A stretch of DNA of 64,000 nucleotides. Origin: Allostella vacuolata (GTDB lineage: Bacteria > Pseudomonadota > Alphaproteobacteria > ATCC43930 > Allostellaceae). Positions within the stretch are counted from its first letter, which is position 1. Every line of letters begins with the position of its first letter. The stretch is taken from contig AP019702.1 in the NCBI GenBank assembly GCA_006739055.1, positions 4,489,388 to 4,553,387 of the forward strand, read 5' to 3'. The position numbers and the translations under genes were made by a program. The notes under the pieces are model-generated. The model had not been told where the DNA came from and made no database searches. It was given only the letters and a program-made list of their open reading frames with translations. Shown here one piece after another: positions 17,956 to 30,563 of this stretch.

Positions 17956-19530
17956 ATGCCGATCAATCTTTCCGTCCCTTCCCACGACGACGTGATCAAG
18001 CCGCGCATCACGGTGATCGGCGTCGGCGGTGCTGGCGGTAATGCCGTGAACAACATGATCCGCGCCAATCTCGAAGGCGTGGAGTTCGTCGTCGCCAACA
18101 CCGATTCCCAGGCGATCGCCCAGTCGCTGGCGACTCGCAAGCTGCAGCTCGGCGCCAGCGTCACCCGCGGCCTGGGTGCCGGCGCCCGCCCCGACGTCGG
18201 CCGCGCCGCCGCCGAGGAGGCGCTGGACGAGCTGCTCGACCAGATCGCCGGCTCCAACATGGTGTTCATCACCGCCGGCATGGGCGGTGGCACCGGCACC
18301 GGCGCCGGCCCGGTGATCGCCCGGGCGGCCCGCGAGCAGGGCATCCTGACGATCGGCGTGGTGACCAAGCCGTTCCTGTTCGAGGGCACGCACCGCATGC
18401 GCGCCGCCGAGAAGGGCATCGAGGAGCTGCAGCGCTTCGTCGACACGCTGATCATCATCCCGAACCAGAACCTGTTCCGCATCGCCAACGAGAAGACGAC
18501 GTTCGCCGACGCCTTCAAGATGGCCGACGACGTGCTGCATTCGGGCGTGCGCGGCATCACCGACCTGATGGTCATGCCGGGCCTCATCAACCTCGACTTC
18601 GCCGACATCCGCACCGTGATGCAGGAGATGGGCAAGGCGATGATGGGCACCGGCGAGGCGACCGGCGACAAGCGCGCCATCGACGCCGCCGAGGCCGCCA
18701 TCTCCAACCCACTGCTGGACGACGTGTCGATGAAGGGGGCCAAGGGCGTCCTCATCAACATCACCGGCGGCATGGACATGACCCTGTTCGAGGTCGACGA
18801 GGCAGCGAACCGGATCCGCGACGAGGTCGATCCGGACGCCAACATCATCTTCGGCTCGACCTTCGACGAGAAGCTCTCGGGCCGCATGCGGGTGTCCGTC
18901 GTCGCCACCGGCATGGACGTGGAAGCCGCCGAGAAGCCGCGCACCGTGATCCAGCTGGTCAGCGACCGTGCCGCCCAGGCGGCCGTCCAGGCCGCCGAGC
19001 CGGCGGCGCCGGAGCCGGTGCGCAGCGCCGAGCCCGCCCGGGCCGCGACCGTCGCCGGCGGCGCCGGGCCCGCCATCTCCCTGCCGCTCGGCGGGCAGAT
19101 GTCGGCCGACGTGCCGCCGACCCCGCCCGGGCGCCACAGCGAGGTGGCTCAGGCCACCTATGTCGAGCCGGCGGCGGCCGCGACCGTCCATGCCGATTCC
19201 CTGTCGATCGGCGAGGAGGTGCCGCTGCGCACCGCGGCCGGCGGCGGCGGCTTCGGCAGCCTGATCCGGCGCGTGACCGGCCTCGACCGCCCGCGGGCGG
19301 CCGGCATGCCGGCCGAGAAGATCGAGCCGTCCTCGATGGCGCCCGCCCCCGTCACCCGGCCGATGGCGCAGCCGCCGGGGCCGCAGGCCCCGGCCGCCCA
19401 CAAGCCGGCCGCGGCCGCGGCACCCAGCCTGCGCGCCCGTCCGTCCGAGAGCGTGGAGCGCAACCAGGCCGCCGGCGCCGAAGAGGACATGCTGGACATC
19501 CCGGCCTTCCTGCGGCGCCAGGCGAACTAA
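17956..19530 (+). CDS. ftsZ: Cell division GTPase FtsZ
   Basis: FtsZ is the tubulin-like GTPase that polymerises into the division ring. Of 524 aa, residues 15-325 form the GTPase core with [13 protein letters not shown], the GGGTGTG loop at 110-116 and [11 protein letters not shown]. Residues of about 330-505 are a long, alanine/proline-rich disordered linker, as is usual in alphaproteobacteria. The conserved C-terminal peptide DIPAFLRRQ binds FtsA and other partners in the family. GGAGG precedes the ATG at 17956. A strong terminator follows 63 bp after the stop, closing the dcw operon. Confidence 0.97.
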   Translation: MPINLSVPSHDDVIKPRITVIGVGGAGGNAVNNMIRANLEGVEFVVANTDSQAIAQSLATRKLQLGASVTRGLGAGARPDVGRAAAEEALDELLDQIAGSNMVFITAGMGGGTGTGAGPVIARAAREQGILTIGVVTKPFLFEGTHRMRAAEKGIEELQRFVDTLIIIPNQNLFRIANEKTTFADAFKMADDVLHSGVRGITDLMVMPGLINLDFADIRTVMQEMGKAMMGTGEATGDKRAIDAAEAAISNPLLDDVSMKGAKGVLINITGGMDMTLFEVDEAANRIRDEVDPDANIIFGSTFDEKLSGRMRVSVVATGMDVEAAEKPRTVIQLVSDRAAQAAVQAAEPAAPEPVRSAEPARAATVAGGAGPAISLPLGGQMSADVPPTPPGRHSEVAQATYVEPAAAATVHADSLSIGEEVPLRTAAGGGGFGSLIRRVTGLDRPRAAGMPAEKIEPSSMAPAPVTRPMAQPPGPQAPAAHKPAAAAAPSLRARPSESVERNQAAGAEEDMLDIPAFLRRQAN

Positions 19531-19592
19531 TCTAAGCGCCTGAAATGAAAGGCGTTTTGGTGTAACACCGCGCAATAATCTTTGAATTGTGG

Positions 19593-19631
19593 GCTCCCCT
19601 CCATCGGCCTAGATGGAGGGGAGCTTTTTTT
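19593..19631 (+). terminator. Rho-independent terminator after ftsZ
   Basis: A perfect 12-bp stem (19593-19604 with 19613-19624) with an 8-base loop is followed by seven T residues (19625-19631). It closes the dcw operon. lpxC begins only 67 bp further on. The best AT-rich stretch that could hold an lpxC promoter (about 19540-19590) lies before this hairpin, so read-through control of lpxC is possible but unproven. Confidence 0.92.
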
Positions 19632-19697
19632 GTGCCCGTTCCCTCCAGCGAACCCGTCGCCCCTGCCCGGCAGGTTCTGTTCCAGCGGAAGGTATCC

Positions 19698-20633
19698 GTG
19701 AACGCGATCAGACCCTCGGCCTGTCCGGCGCCGCGTCGTACCATCAAGTCGGCCATCCACTGCACGGGCGTCGGCCTGCATTCGGGACGGCGGACATTGC
19801 TGCGTCTGGTTCCGGCCGAGGCCGGCACGGGCATCGTCTTCCGCCGCATCGACCTGCCGGGCGGGCCCGAGGTCCGGGCCCTGTGGGACCGCGCCATCGA
19901 ATCGCCGCTCTGCACCACCCTGGTTGAGGACGGCGTCACCGTGTCCACGACCGAGCACCTGATGGCGGCCCTGGCCGGCATGGAGATCGACGACGCCGTG
20001 GTCGAGATCGACGGGCCGGAAGTGCCGATCATGGACGGCAGCGCGGCCCCGTTCGTCTTCCTGATCGAGTGCGCGGGCGCGGTCGAACTGGCGGAGCCGC
20101 GGCGCGCGATCCGCATCCTGAAGGAAGTGCGCGTCGGCGACAGCCGCGCCTGGGCGGCCCTGCGCCCCGGCCCGGCCTCGGCCTTCTCGTTCGAGATCGA
20201 CTTCCCCCATCCGGTGATCGCCCAGCAGAGCTTCGGCGTCACGCTGCACAACGGCACCTTCAAGAACCAGTTGAGCCGCGCCCGGACCTTCGGCTTCCTG
20301 CACGAGGTCGACAAGCTGCGCTCGCTGGGCCTGGCCCGCGGCGGCTCGCTGGACAATGCGATCGTGGTCGCCGACGACGGCATCCTCAACGAGGAAGGGC
20401 TGCGCTACGCCGACGAGTTCGTCCGCCACAAGATCGTCGACAGCATCGGCGACCTGTACCTGGCCGGCGGGCCGATCCTCGGCCGGTTCGAGGGTTTCCG
20501 GTCGAGCCACGCCCTGTCGGCCCGCCTGCTGCGGGCGGTGATGACCGACCCGTCGGCCTGGAGCGTCGACGACATGGTGGAGCCGATGATGACGCCGGCC
20601 TGGGAGACGGGCCCGCTGGCCGCCACCGCCTGA
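19698..20633 (+). CDS. lpxC: UDP-3-O-acyl-N-acetylglucosamine deacetylase LpxC
   Basis: LpxC is the zinc deacetylase that commits UDP-3-O-acyl-GlcNAc to lipid A synthesis. The 311-aa product shows RRTIKSAIHCTGVGLHSG at its start, TTEHLMAALAGMEIDDAVVEIDG with the first zinc histidine, EIDFPHPVI, RTFGFLHEVDKL, and HKIVDSIGDLYL with further zinc and catalytic residues. The frame is open further upstream into the ftsZ terminator. GTG at 19698 is chosen because GGAAGG sits 5 bases before it and it gives the normal N-terminus. Confidence 0.93.
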   Translation: MNAIRPSACPAPRRTIKSAIHCTGVGLHSGRRTLLRLVPAEAGTGIVFRRIDLPGGPEVRALWDRAIESPLCTTLVEDGVTVSTTEHLMAALAGMEIDDAVVEIDGPEVPIMDGSAAPFVFLIECAGAVELAEPRRAIRILKEVRVGDSRAWAALRPGPASAFSFEIDFPHPVIAQQSFGVTLHNGTFKNQLSRARTFGFLHEVDKLRSLGLARGGSLDNAIVVADDGILNEEGLRYADEFVRHKIVDSIGDLYLAGGPILGRFEGFRSSHALSARLLRAVMTDPSAWSVDDMVEPMMTPAWETGPLAATA

Positions 20634-20770
20634 GCCCCGTCCGCCCCCCGTCCCCGGCCGGCGATATCGCGGCATTTCCCCTGCGGGCCCGGGCTTGGTA
20701 TCTATGCGCCAGCCGAGCCCCTTCCGAGGGGCCGGCCGCCCTTATCGCCGAACCTAGTGGGACGAAGCGG

Positions 20771-21592
20771 ATGCCGCGCTCGACGACCATCGCCCGCCAC
20801 CTGATCGCCGCCGGCGCCCTGGCCCTGGGGCTGGCTGCCTGCAGCTCGACCAAGGAAGAGGCCTATGTCGAGCGCCCGGTGGAGGAGCTCTACAACGAAG
20901 GCATGGACAAGATCGCGGAGGGATCCTACCGCGATGCCGCCAAGAAGTTCGACGAGGTCGAGCGCCAGCACCCTTATTCGGTGTGGGCCACCAAGGCCCA
21001 GCTCATGGCCGCCTTCTCCCACTACGAGAACAGCCGCTACGACGACGCCATCGTCGCCCTCGACCGCTTCATCCAGCTGCACCCGGGCAACCGCGACGTC
21101 GCCTATGCCTACTACCTGAAGGGGCTCTGCTACTACGAGCAGATCACCGACGTGCAACGCGACCAGCGCAACACCGACCGCGCACTGGCCGCGCTCACGG
21201 AAGTGACCAAGCGCTTCCCGGACAGCCGCTACGCCCGCGACGCCAAGCTGAAGATCGACCTGACGCACGACCACCTGGCCGGCAAGGAGATGGCGATCGG
21301 CCGCTACTATCTGCGGCAGGGCAACCACCTGGCGGCGATCAACCGCTTCCGGGTCGTGGTCGAGAAGTACCAGACCACCAGCCAGGCGCCGGAGGCCCTG
21401 CACCGGCTGACGGAGGCCTACCTGGCGCTCGGCATCACCGCCGAGGCGCAGACTGCGGCCGCGGTGCTGGGTCACAATTTCCCGGGCAGCGACTGGTACA
21501 CCGACAGCTACCGGATGCTGACCGGCAAGGACCTCGCCCCCAAGAAGGAAGAGGGCTCGTGGATCAGCCGGGCCTGGAATTCCGTCTTCTGA
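20771..21592 (+). CDS. bamD: Outer membrane assembly lipoprotein BamD
   Basis: BamD is the essential lipoprotein of the BAM complex that inserts beta-barrel proteins into the outer membrane. The 273-aa precursor has a lipoprotein signal with lipobox LAAC at residues 21-24 (Cys24 lipidated). It is followed by five TPR-like repeats, for example ELYNEGMDKIAEGSYRDAAK and ALYLA-type motifs. VERQHPYSVWATKAQL and YYLKGLCYYEQI are highly typical of YfiO/BamD. It has its own 137-bp upstream gap and ends at a strong terminator. Confidence 0.93.
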   Translation: MPRSTTIARHLIAAGALALGLAACSSTKEEAYVERPVEELYNEGMDKIAEGSYRDAAKKFDEVERQHPYSVWATKAQLMAAFSHYENSRYDDAIVALDRFIQLHPGNRDVAYAYYLKGLCYYEQITDVQRDQRNTDRALAALTEVTKRFPDSRYARDAKLKIDLTHDHLAGKEMAIGRYYLRQGNHLAAINRFRVVVEKYQTTSQAPEALHRLTEAYLALGITAEAQTAAAVLGHNFPGSDWYTDSYRMLTGKDLAPKKEEGSWISRAWNSVF

Positions 21593-21616
21593 GCCGTCCG
21601 ACCCGGCCGGACGGCG

Positions 21617-21651
21617 AAAAGGCCGGCGGGGTTGCCCCCGCCGGCCTTTTT
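21617..21651. terminator. Bidirectional terminator between bamD and the peptidoglycan-binding gene
   Basis: An 11-bp perfect GC stem (21621-21631 with 21636-21646) with a TTGC loop has AAAA on its left and TTTTT on its right. It can end transcripts from bamD on the plus strand and from the minus-strand gene whose stop lies at 21666. Confidence 0.9.
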
Positions 21652-21665
21652 GCCGTCCCCCGCGA

Positions 21666-22411
21666 TCAGCGCAGGCGGTTGAGAAGCGTCGGGCTGACCA
21701 CCCCGTCGACCGGCATGCCGTTGTCGCGCTGGAACGCCTCGATCGCGCGGCGCGTCCGCTCGCCCATGATCCCGTCGGCCACGCCCGGGGTGTAGCCCTT
21801 GCGCTGCAGGGCGGTCTGCACCCAGGCGACATCCGGGTCGCCGCGCAGCAGCGGCGCGGGCCGCGGCGCATAGAGCGGCTCCGGCCGGGTCGTGTAGGTC
21901 GGCTCGCTCGGCGCCGCCGTGACTGGCGGGACGTAGGACGGCGGCGGGGTATAGGCCGGCGGCGGCGTATAGGAGGGGGCTGGGTGTAGCTGGGCGTCGG
22001 GTAGGCAGGGGGCTGGTAGGCGGGGGGCTGGACCCGCGCATAGACCGGCGGCGAGTAGTAGCGCAGATGGTCGAGCAGCCCCTGCGTCGCCTCGCCGGTT
22101 ATCGGCAAATGGGCATCGGACTGGTACTGCCGGATCGCTGCGATCGTCTGGGCGTCGAGCAGCCCGTCAATCGGGCCGGGCTCGTAGCCATGATCGTCCA
22201 GCTCGTCCTGGATGGCCGTGACCAGTTCGCGGAAATCCACCGCCGGGCCATAGGCCGGCGGACGATAGACCGGGGCCGGGTAGCCCGGCGCCCAGTAGGG
22301 CTGGTAGGGCCCGTAGTAATAGGGATACGGCTGGGCCGCGACTGGACCTGCCAGCACCCCGACACCCACCACCACGGCACCCAGGGCCACGATAGCCAGT
22401 TTCACCTGCAT
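21666..22411 (-). pseudogene. Secreted protein with two peptidoglycan-binding domains, split by a one-base frameshift
   Basis: The ATG at 22411 has GAGG six bases upstream; an ATG at 22417 directly abuts that GAGG and is less likely. The product has a signal peptide (MQVKLAIVALGAVVVGVGVL), a Tyr/Pro-rich segment, a PG_binding_1 domain (LVTAIQDELDDHGYEPGPID) and a PPAYQPPAYPTPSY linker. The frame then breaks in a run of five C on the coding strand (21975-21979). One extra C would restore PPSYTPPPAYTPPPSYVPP and a second PG_binding_1 domain (DVAWVQTALQRKGYTPGVAD) ending at 21666. Both halves look intact and conserved. The break may be a sequencing error, a recent mutation or a phase-variable tract. 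Confidence 0.75.
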
Positions 22412-22439
22412 GATCATCCTCGTCCGGCGTTGGCAGTAG

Positions 22440-26360
<3,921 letters not shown>

Positions 26361-26369
26361 GGGGGGGCT

Positions 26370-26403
26370 GGGCAGCGCCGGGCTTCGGCTACGGCGCCCG
26401 CCC
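26370..26403. terminator. GC hairpin between convergent ligA and methyltransferase genes
   Basis: GGGCAGCGCCG (26370-26380) pairs with CGGCGCCCGCCC (26392-26403), with one or two mismatches and an 11-base loop. There is no T run. It fills the 43-bp gap between two genes that end facing each other, so it could act in either direction. Confidence 0.35.
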
Positions 26404-27858
26404 TCAGCCCACCACCCCCAGGCGCTGCAGGCGCGGCAGATCGCCCGCCCGGAAGCGGGTAAACCCGGGGGCCAGGGCGGCTTCGAGCGCGGCCGGGTCG
26501 AGGACGGTGCGGCCGGCGACGGTGACGCCGCGGCCCTCGCTGGCCAGGCGCCGGGCCAGCGCCCGCGCGGCGCCCGCGGCGCTGGACGACGCCACCGCGG
26601 CCAGCATGTAGGCGGTGCCGCGATCGACCGCGACGCCGCCGCCGATCGCCGGGGCGGCCAGCACCCGGGCCTCCTCGCCGCCGATCGGCAGGGCCAGGGC
26701 GGCGCGGTTGAAGGGCGACAGGCGCGGCAGGCCGGTCGCCGCCGGCATGGCCGCCACCAGCGGCACGACCTGTCCGCCCAGCACCCGTTCCAGCAGCCAG
26801 TCCGCCGCCGCCCCGGCATCGATGCCGGGCAGGCCGGCCAGATCCTGCAGGGTCGCCGGATCCTCCTCCAGGCGCCGCGCCAACGCCGAGAAGGCACCCG
26901 CCTCGGCGGCGGGATCGCCGCGCCATAGCCAGCGCAGCCGGCCGAGGGGCGGCTGCGGCCCGTCGCCGTCGGCCGGCCGGCGATAGACGTCGCGGCGAAA
27001 GGGCCGGCCGGTCAGCAGGTCCTTCAGCGCCTCGCCGCCCGCGTCACGCCCGACCAGGGCCGCCTGTTCCGGCGGGAAGACGAGATCCGGCCGGTTCATG
27101 GCCAGGTCGGCATCGCCCAGATAGGCCAGGCCCGCCTCCGCCATCGCCGCGCGCACCGCGCCGTGCGGCTCCGCCCGCCAGTCGGGAGCGAGGAAGTCGT
27201 GCAGGGCGCTCGCCTCGTCCATCGCCGACAGGGCCTCGACGTAGCGCGCCAGCGTCGGGTCGCGCTCGCCCAGGTCCGGCAGCGCCGCCCGCAACCGGCC
27301 GAGCCGGTCCCGCACCCGCGCCAGCCGCTCCGGCCCCGGCCGGTCGTCGGCCAGCAGGCCGGCACCCTCCAGCGTCCGGCGCAGGGCCGCCACCCCGTCC
27401 ATGCCGGGCCGCGCGGTGTAGCTGACATAGACGAGGCCGCCCGGCCGGACCTTGCGTGCCAGGAAATCCAGCACCCCGCGCCGCGCCGCATCCCCGACCC
27501 AGGTCCAGACGCCGTGCAGGGCGACGAAGTCGAACCCCGCCAGGTCCGAGGCGGCCGCGGCATCGAAGGCCAGGGCGTGGTGCCGGACATTGGGCAGCGC
27601 GCCGGCCTCCGCCAGTTCGCGCCCGGCCGCCACATGGGCCGGGTTGAAGTCGATCGCCTCGAACTCGGCGAACGGGTTGGCCGCCGCCAGCAGGTTGGCG
27701 GTGAAGCCGGTCCCGGCCCCCAGTTCGCAGAAGCGGTAGGGCCGGTCGATCGCCGGATGGCCGGTGCCCGCCAGCGCCGCCACGGTCGCCAGGTGGGCGG
27801 GCGCGATCCTGGGCTGGTGGGTGGCGGGGTAGGCGATCGCGGTCGGGTAGCCGGCCAC
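26404..27858 (-). CDS. Class I SAM-dependent methyltransferase with methyltransferase regulatory domain
   Basis: The 484-aa protein has an N-terminal Rossmann methyltransferase domain: motif I CELGAGTGFTANLLAAANP, then FEAIDFNPAHVAAGRELA and FVALHGVWTWV. A second segment (about residues 210-300, SALHDFLAPDWRAEPHGAV) matches the methyltransferase regulatory domain found behind such enzymes. The C-terminal third is an unassigned alanine-rich region. The substrate is unknown. The start is GTG at 27858, with a GGGCGGG stretch upstream, 20 bases after the pepP stop, so the two are probably co-transcribed. Confidence 0.8.
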   Translation of the reverse strand: MAGYPTAIAYPATHQPRIAPAHLATVAALAGTGHPAIDRPYRFCELGAGTGFTANLLAAANPFAEFEAIDFNPAHVAAGRELAEAGALPNVRHHALAFDAAAASDLAGFDFVALHGVWTWVGDAARRGVLDFLARKVRPGGLVYVSYTARPGMDGVAALRRTLEGAGLLADDRPGPERLARVRDRLGRLRAALPDLGERDPTLARYVEALSAMDEASALHDFLAPDWRAEPHGAVRAAMAEAGLAYLGDADLAMNRPDLVFPPEQAALVGRDAGGEALKDLLTGRPFRRDVYRRPADGDGPQPPLGRLRWLWRGDPAAEAGAFSALARRLEEDPATLQDLAGLPGIDAGAAADWLLERVLGGQVVPLVAAMPAATGLPRLSPFNRAALALPIGGEEARVLAAPAIGGGVAVDRGTAYMLAAVASSSAAGAARALARRLASEGRGVTVAGRTVLDPAALEAALAPGFTRFRAGDLPRLQRLGVVG

Positions 27859-27878
27859 GCGACCCGCCCGCCCCCGGC

Positions 27879-29744
27879 TCAGGCCGCCAGCGGCCGGGTG
27901 GCGCCGGCGAGCCAGGCCCGCGTCGCCTCGTCCACCAGCGGGCCCAGGTCCGACCGCACCCGGCTGTGATAGGCATCCAGCCAGGCGCGCTCGCCCGCCG
28001 TCAGCAGTTCCACGGCCACCAGGGTCCGGTCGATCGGCGCCAGCGTCAGGGTCTCGAAGCCGAGCATCGGCCGCTCCGCCCCCGGCAGGTCGACCGGCAC
28101 CACCGTCACCAGGTTCTCGATCCGGATGCCGTAGGCGCCCGTCTTGTAGTAGCCGGGCTCGTTGGAGACGACCATGCCCGGCCGCAGCGCCACCCCGCTG
28201 CCGCCCTTGGAGATGCGGTGCGGCCCCTCATGCACCGACAGGTAGCTGCCGACGCCGTGCCCGGTGCCGTGGTCGAAGTCGAGCCCGGCCTGCCACAGGG
28301 CATGGCGGGCCAGCGCATCGAGCTGGCTGCCGGCAGTGCCGCGCGGGAAGATCGCCGTGGCGATGGCGATATGGCCCTTCAGCACCCGGGTGAAGCGGTC
28401 GCGCATCTCGGCGCTGGGCTCGCCCACCGCCACGGTCCGGGTCACGTCGGTGGTGGCGTCGGGATACTGGCCGCCGGAATCGACCAGATACAGCTCGCCC
28501 GGGCCGAGCTTGCGGTTGGTCCTGGGCGAGGAGCGGTAATGGACGATCGCCCCGTTCGGGCCCGAGCCGGAAATGGTCTCGAAGCTGCCGCCGCGATAGA
28601 GGTCGCTCGCCGCCCGGAACGCCCGCAACCGCTCCACCGCGTCCAGCTCGTCGATGCCGTGGCCGGCCTCGGCCGCGAGCCAGGCCAGGAAGCGGGCCAG
28701 GGCGACGCCGTCGCGCCGGTGGGCGGCGCGGAAGCCGGCGATCTCGATCGCGTTCTTGCAGGCCTTGGGCAGCATGCAGGGATCGTCGGCCTGGATCGCG
28801 GCCCCGCCGGCGGCCGCGATGCGGTCGAGGACCCAGGCCGGCGCGCTGCCGGGATCGGCCATCAGCCGGGCGCCGCCCCGGACCAGGGCGTCCAGGCGCT
28901 CGCCGAGGGCCGCCGGCGGCTCGACCCGCACCCCGTTGCCGAGATGCGCCGCCATGTCGGCGCCGAGCTTGGCCCGGTCGACGAACCAGTCGACCTGGCC
29001 GTCGCGGTGGAGCAGGGCGAAGGACAGCACGAAGGGGGTGCAGGGCACGTCGCCGCCGCGGACGTTGAGCAGCCAGGCGATCGAATCGGGCGCCGACAGG
29101 ACCACCGCGTCCGCCCCGCCGCCCGCCACCAGGTCGGCGATGCGCAGCCGCTTGGCCGCGGCCGTCTCGCCCGCATAGACCAGCGGATGGGGCACGGCCG
29201 GCGCGCCGGGCGGCGGCGGCTGGTCGACCCACACCGCGTCGAGCGGGTTGCCGTCGACGGCCGCCAGCGTCCCGCCGGCGCCCTCCACCGCCGCCCTCAG
29301 GCGCGCGACCTGGGCCGGGGTGTGCAGCCAGGCGTCATAGCCGATGCGGTCGCCCGGTCGGAGCAGCCCGCGCAGCCAGTCGCCGACCGATTCGTCCGGG
29401 ATCTGGTGCGGGGTCAGCAGGTCGACCGGCACCTCGTCGCGCACCTGCAGAGTGTAGCGCCCGTCGACGAAGATCGCCGCCGTCTCGGCCAGGATCACCG
29501 CCTGCCCGGCCGACCCGGTGAAGCCGGTCAGCCAGGACAGGCGCTGCGCCCGCGCCGGCAGGTATTCCCCCTGGTGCTCGTCGGCGAGCGGCACCACGAA
29601 GCCGGCCAGGCCCCGCCCCGCCAGTTCCGCCCGCAGCAACCCCAGCCGCCGGGAGACCTCGGCGCGAGAGCCGGCCGCCACCGGCGACGCGGGTGGCGCA
29701 TCGCCCTGGTCACATATGGGGGTCGCCGCCGCCTGATCCTGCAT
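27879..29744 (-). CDS. pepP: Xaa-Pro aminopeptidase (M24B, aminopeptidase P)
   Basis: This metallopeptidase removes an N-terminal residue preceding proline. The 621-aa product has two creatinase-like N-domains (GFVVPLADEHQGEYLP, SWLTGFTGSAGQAVIL) and a C-terminal pita-bread domain. Metal-binding residues lie in DSGGQYPDATTDVTR, HGTGHGVGSYLSVHEGP, NEPGYYK and IRIENLV. It is the long form found in bacteria and eukaryotes, not the 440-aa E. coli PepP. A GC-rich bulged hairpin (about 29760-29790) lies in its leader. It is divergent from the DUF1127 gene. Confidence 0.93.
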   Translation of the reverse strand: MQDQAAATPICDQGDAPPASPVAAGSRAEVSRRLGLLRAELAGRGLAGFVVPLADEHQGEYLPARAQRLSWLTGFTGSAGQAVILAETAAIFVDGRYTLQVRDEVPVDLLTPHQIPDESVGDWLRGLLRPGDRIGYDAWLHTPAQVARLRAAVEGAGGTLAAVDGNPLDAVWVDQPPPPGAPAVPHPLVYAGETAAAKRLRIADLVAGGGADAVVLSAPDSIAWLLNVRGGDVPCTPFVLSFALLHRDGQVDWFVDRAKLGADMAAHLGNGVRVEPPAALGERLDALVRGGARLMADPGSAPAWVLDRIAAAGGAAIQADDPCMLPKACKNAIEIAGFRAAHRRDGVALARFLAWLAAEAGHGIDELDAVERLRAFRAASDLYRGGSFETISGSGPNGAIVHYRSSPRTNRKLGPGELYLVDSGGQYPDATTDVTRTVAVGEPSAEMRDRFTRVLKGHIAIATAIFPRGTAGSQLDALARHALWQAGLDFDHGTGHGVGSYLSVHEGPHRISKGGSGVALRPGMVVSNEPGYYKTGAYGIRIENLVTVVPVDLPGAERPMLGFETLTLAPIDRTLVAVELLTAGERAWLDAYHSRVRSDLGPLVDEATRAWLAGATRPLAA

Positions 29745-29817
29745 CGCTCACTCCGAAAGCCGCGGGCCCGAGCCTAAGGGCCCGCCCGCGGCGAGACAAG
29801 GCTTGCACCAAGCGCAT

Positions 29818-29832
29818 TGCTGCAATGCAGCA
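29818..29832. promoter_or_regulatory. Palindrome TGCTGCA-A-TGCAGCA, PhaR-like operator
   Basis: A perfect 7-1-7 inverted repeat lies 84 bp before the DUF1127 start and about 75 bp before pepP on the other strand. It contains CTGC-N3-GCAG, the type of site reported for PhaR, the polyhydroxyalkanoate-responsive repressor of alphaproteobacteria. TTGCAC at 29803-29808 could be a -35 element beside it. No pha gene is in view. Confidence 0.4.
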
Positions 29833-29915
29833 TCTCTGTTGGTGAACGCGGCAGGACAGCTTACCTTTATCAGCGTCAGGCACGGGGGATCGCCCTCGTC
29901 CACAGGAGGTTCGAG

Positions 29916-30269
29916 ATGAACAAGATGACGTCAATTCAGGAGATTGAGGCCCAGGCGCGGCAGATGCGCGCAGAGCAGTTCGGCCGGACCATGTCCGCGA
30001 TCGCCCGGCTCGCCCTTGCTGCACCGCGGAAGATCGGCGCCGCCCTGCGCACCTGGTCGACCCAGCGACAGGCCTATGACGAGCTGATGGCCCTGGACGA
30101 CCGGCAGCTTCGCGACATGGGCCTGGCCCGCAGCGAGATCCCGGCCGTGGTCGCCGGCACCTTCGCCCCCGACTCGTTCCGCGTCGAGGCGCTGCCCGCC
30201 GTCGATGGCGCCGCTGCCGGTGCCAACACCAACGAGCGCAAGCCGGCCGACCTGCGCCGCGTCGCCTGA
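29916..30269 (+). CDS. DUF1127 domain small protein
   Basis: The 117-aa protein carries the DUF1127 (YjiS-like) motif in its centre: AYDELMALDDRQLRDMGLAR followed by SEI. DUF1127 proteins are small, arginine-rich proteins; some in Agrobacterium affect RNA turnover, phosphate and carbon metabolism. The N-terminal helix (IQEIEAQARQMRAEQFG) is hydrophilic. The ATG at 29916 is chosen because a full AGGAGG (29904-29909) sits 6 bases upstream; the open frame continues further back without a better start. A small ORF and a terminator follow, suggesting a two-gene transcript. Confidence 0.85.
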   Translation: MNKMTSIQEIEAQARQMRAEQFGRTMSAIARLALAAPRKIGAALRTWSTQRQAYDELMALDDRQLRDMGLARSEIPAVVAGTFAPDSFRVEALPAVDGAAAGANTNERKPADLRRVA

Positions 30270-30292
30270 GCCCGATCCAAGGCTTGGCCCGC

Positions 30293-30505
30293 ATGCCCAC
30301 CCGCTACGCGCCCCACGGCTATGCGCGAGCATGGCTGAAGGCCCTCGACCGGCTGTTCTGGCTGCCTTCGCGCCTGTTGGCGCGGGTCATCGGAACGGCC
30401 GGCCGGGCGGACGGACCCGTGCGCCCGTTGCGCGCCGCCAACGACAATATCGGCGTCCTGTCGGCCCGGCCCGCCAACTCCAACACCCCCCGCCGCCTCG
30501 CCTGA
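30293..30505 (+). CDS. Hypothetical 70-aa basic protein
   Basis: The frame from ATG 30293 encodes 70 residues with 12 or so arginines and a central amphipathic stretch (ALDRLFWLPSRLLARVIG). The PLRAANDNIG segment resembles the AANDN motif common near the end of small alphaproteobacterial proteins. It lies 23 bases after the DUF1127 stop. The last codons and stop are inside the terminator stem. Function unknown. It could also be non-coding trailer sequence. Confidence 0.5.
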   Translation: MPTRYAPHGYARAWLKALDRLFWLPSRLLARVIGTAGRADGPVRPLRAANDNIGVLSARPANSNTPRRLA

Positions 30506-30540
30506 CCGGCATCGCCGGTCCAGGCGGCGGCGGGGCTTTT
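30488..30540 (+). terminator. Terminator after the DUF1127 transcript
   Basis: A long hairpin has an outer 10-bp stem (30488-30497 with 30526-30535) and an inner stem ACCGGC-ATC-GCCGGT (30505-30519). TTTT follows at 30537-30540. It lies before the convergent prmA stop. Confidence 0.75.
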
Positions 30541-30563
30541 CCTGCCTACCGACGCAGCACCCC

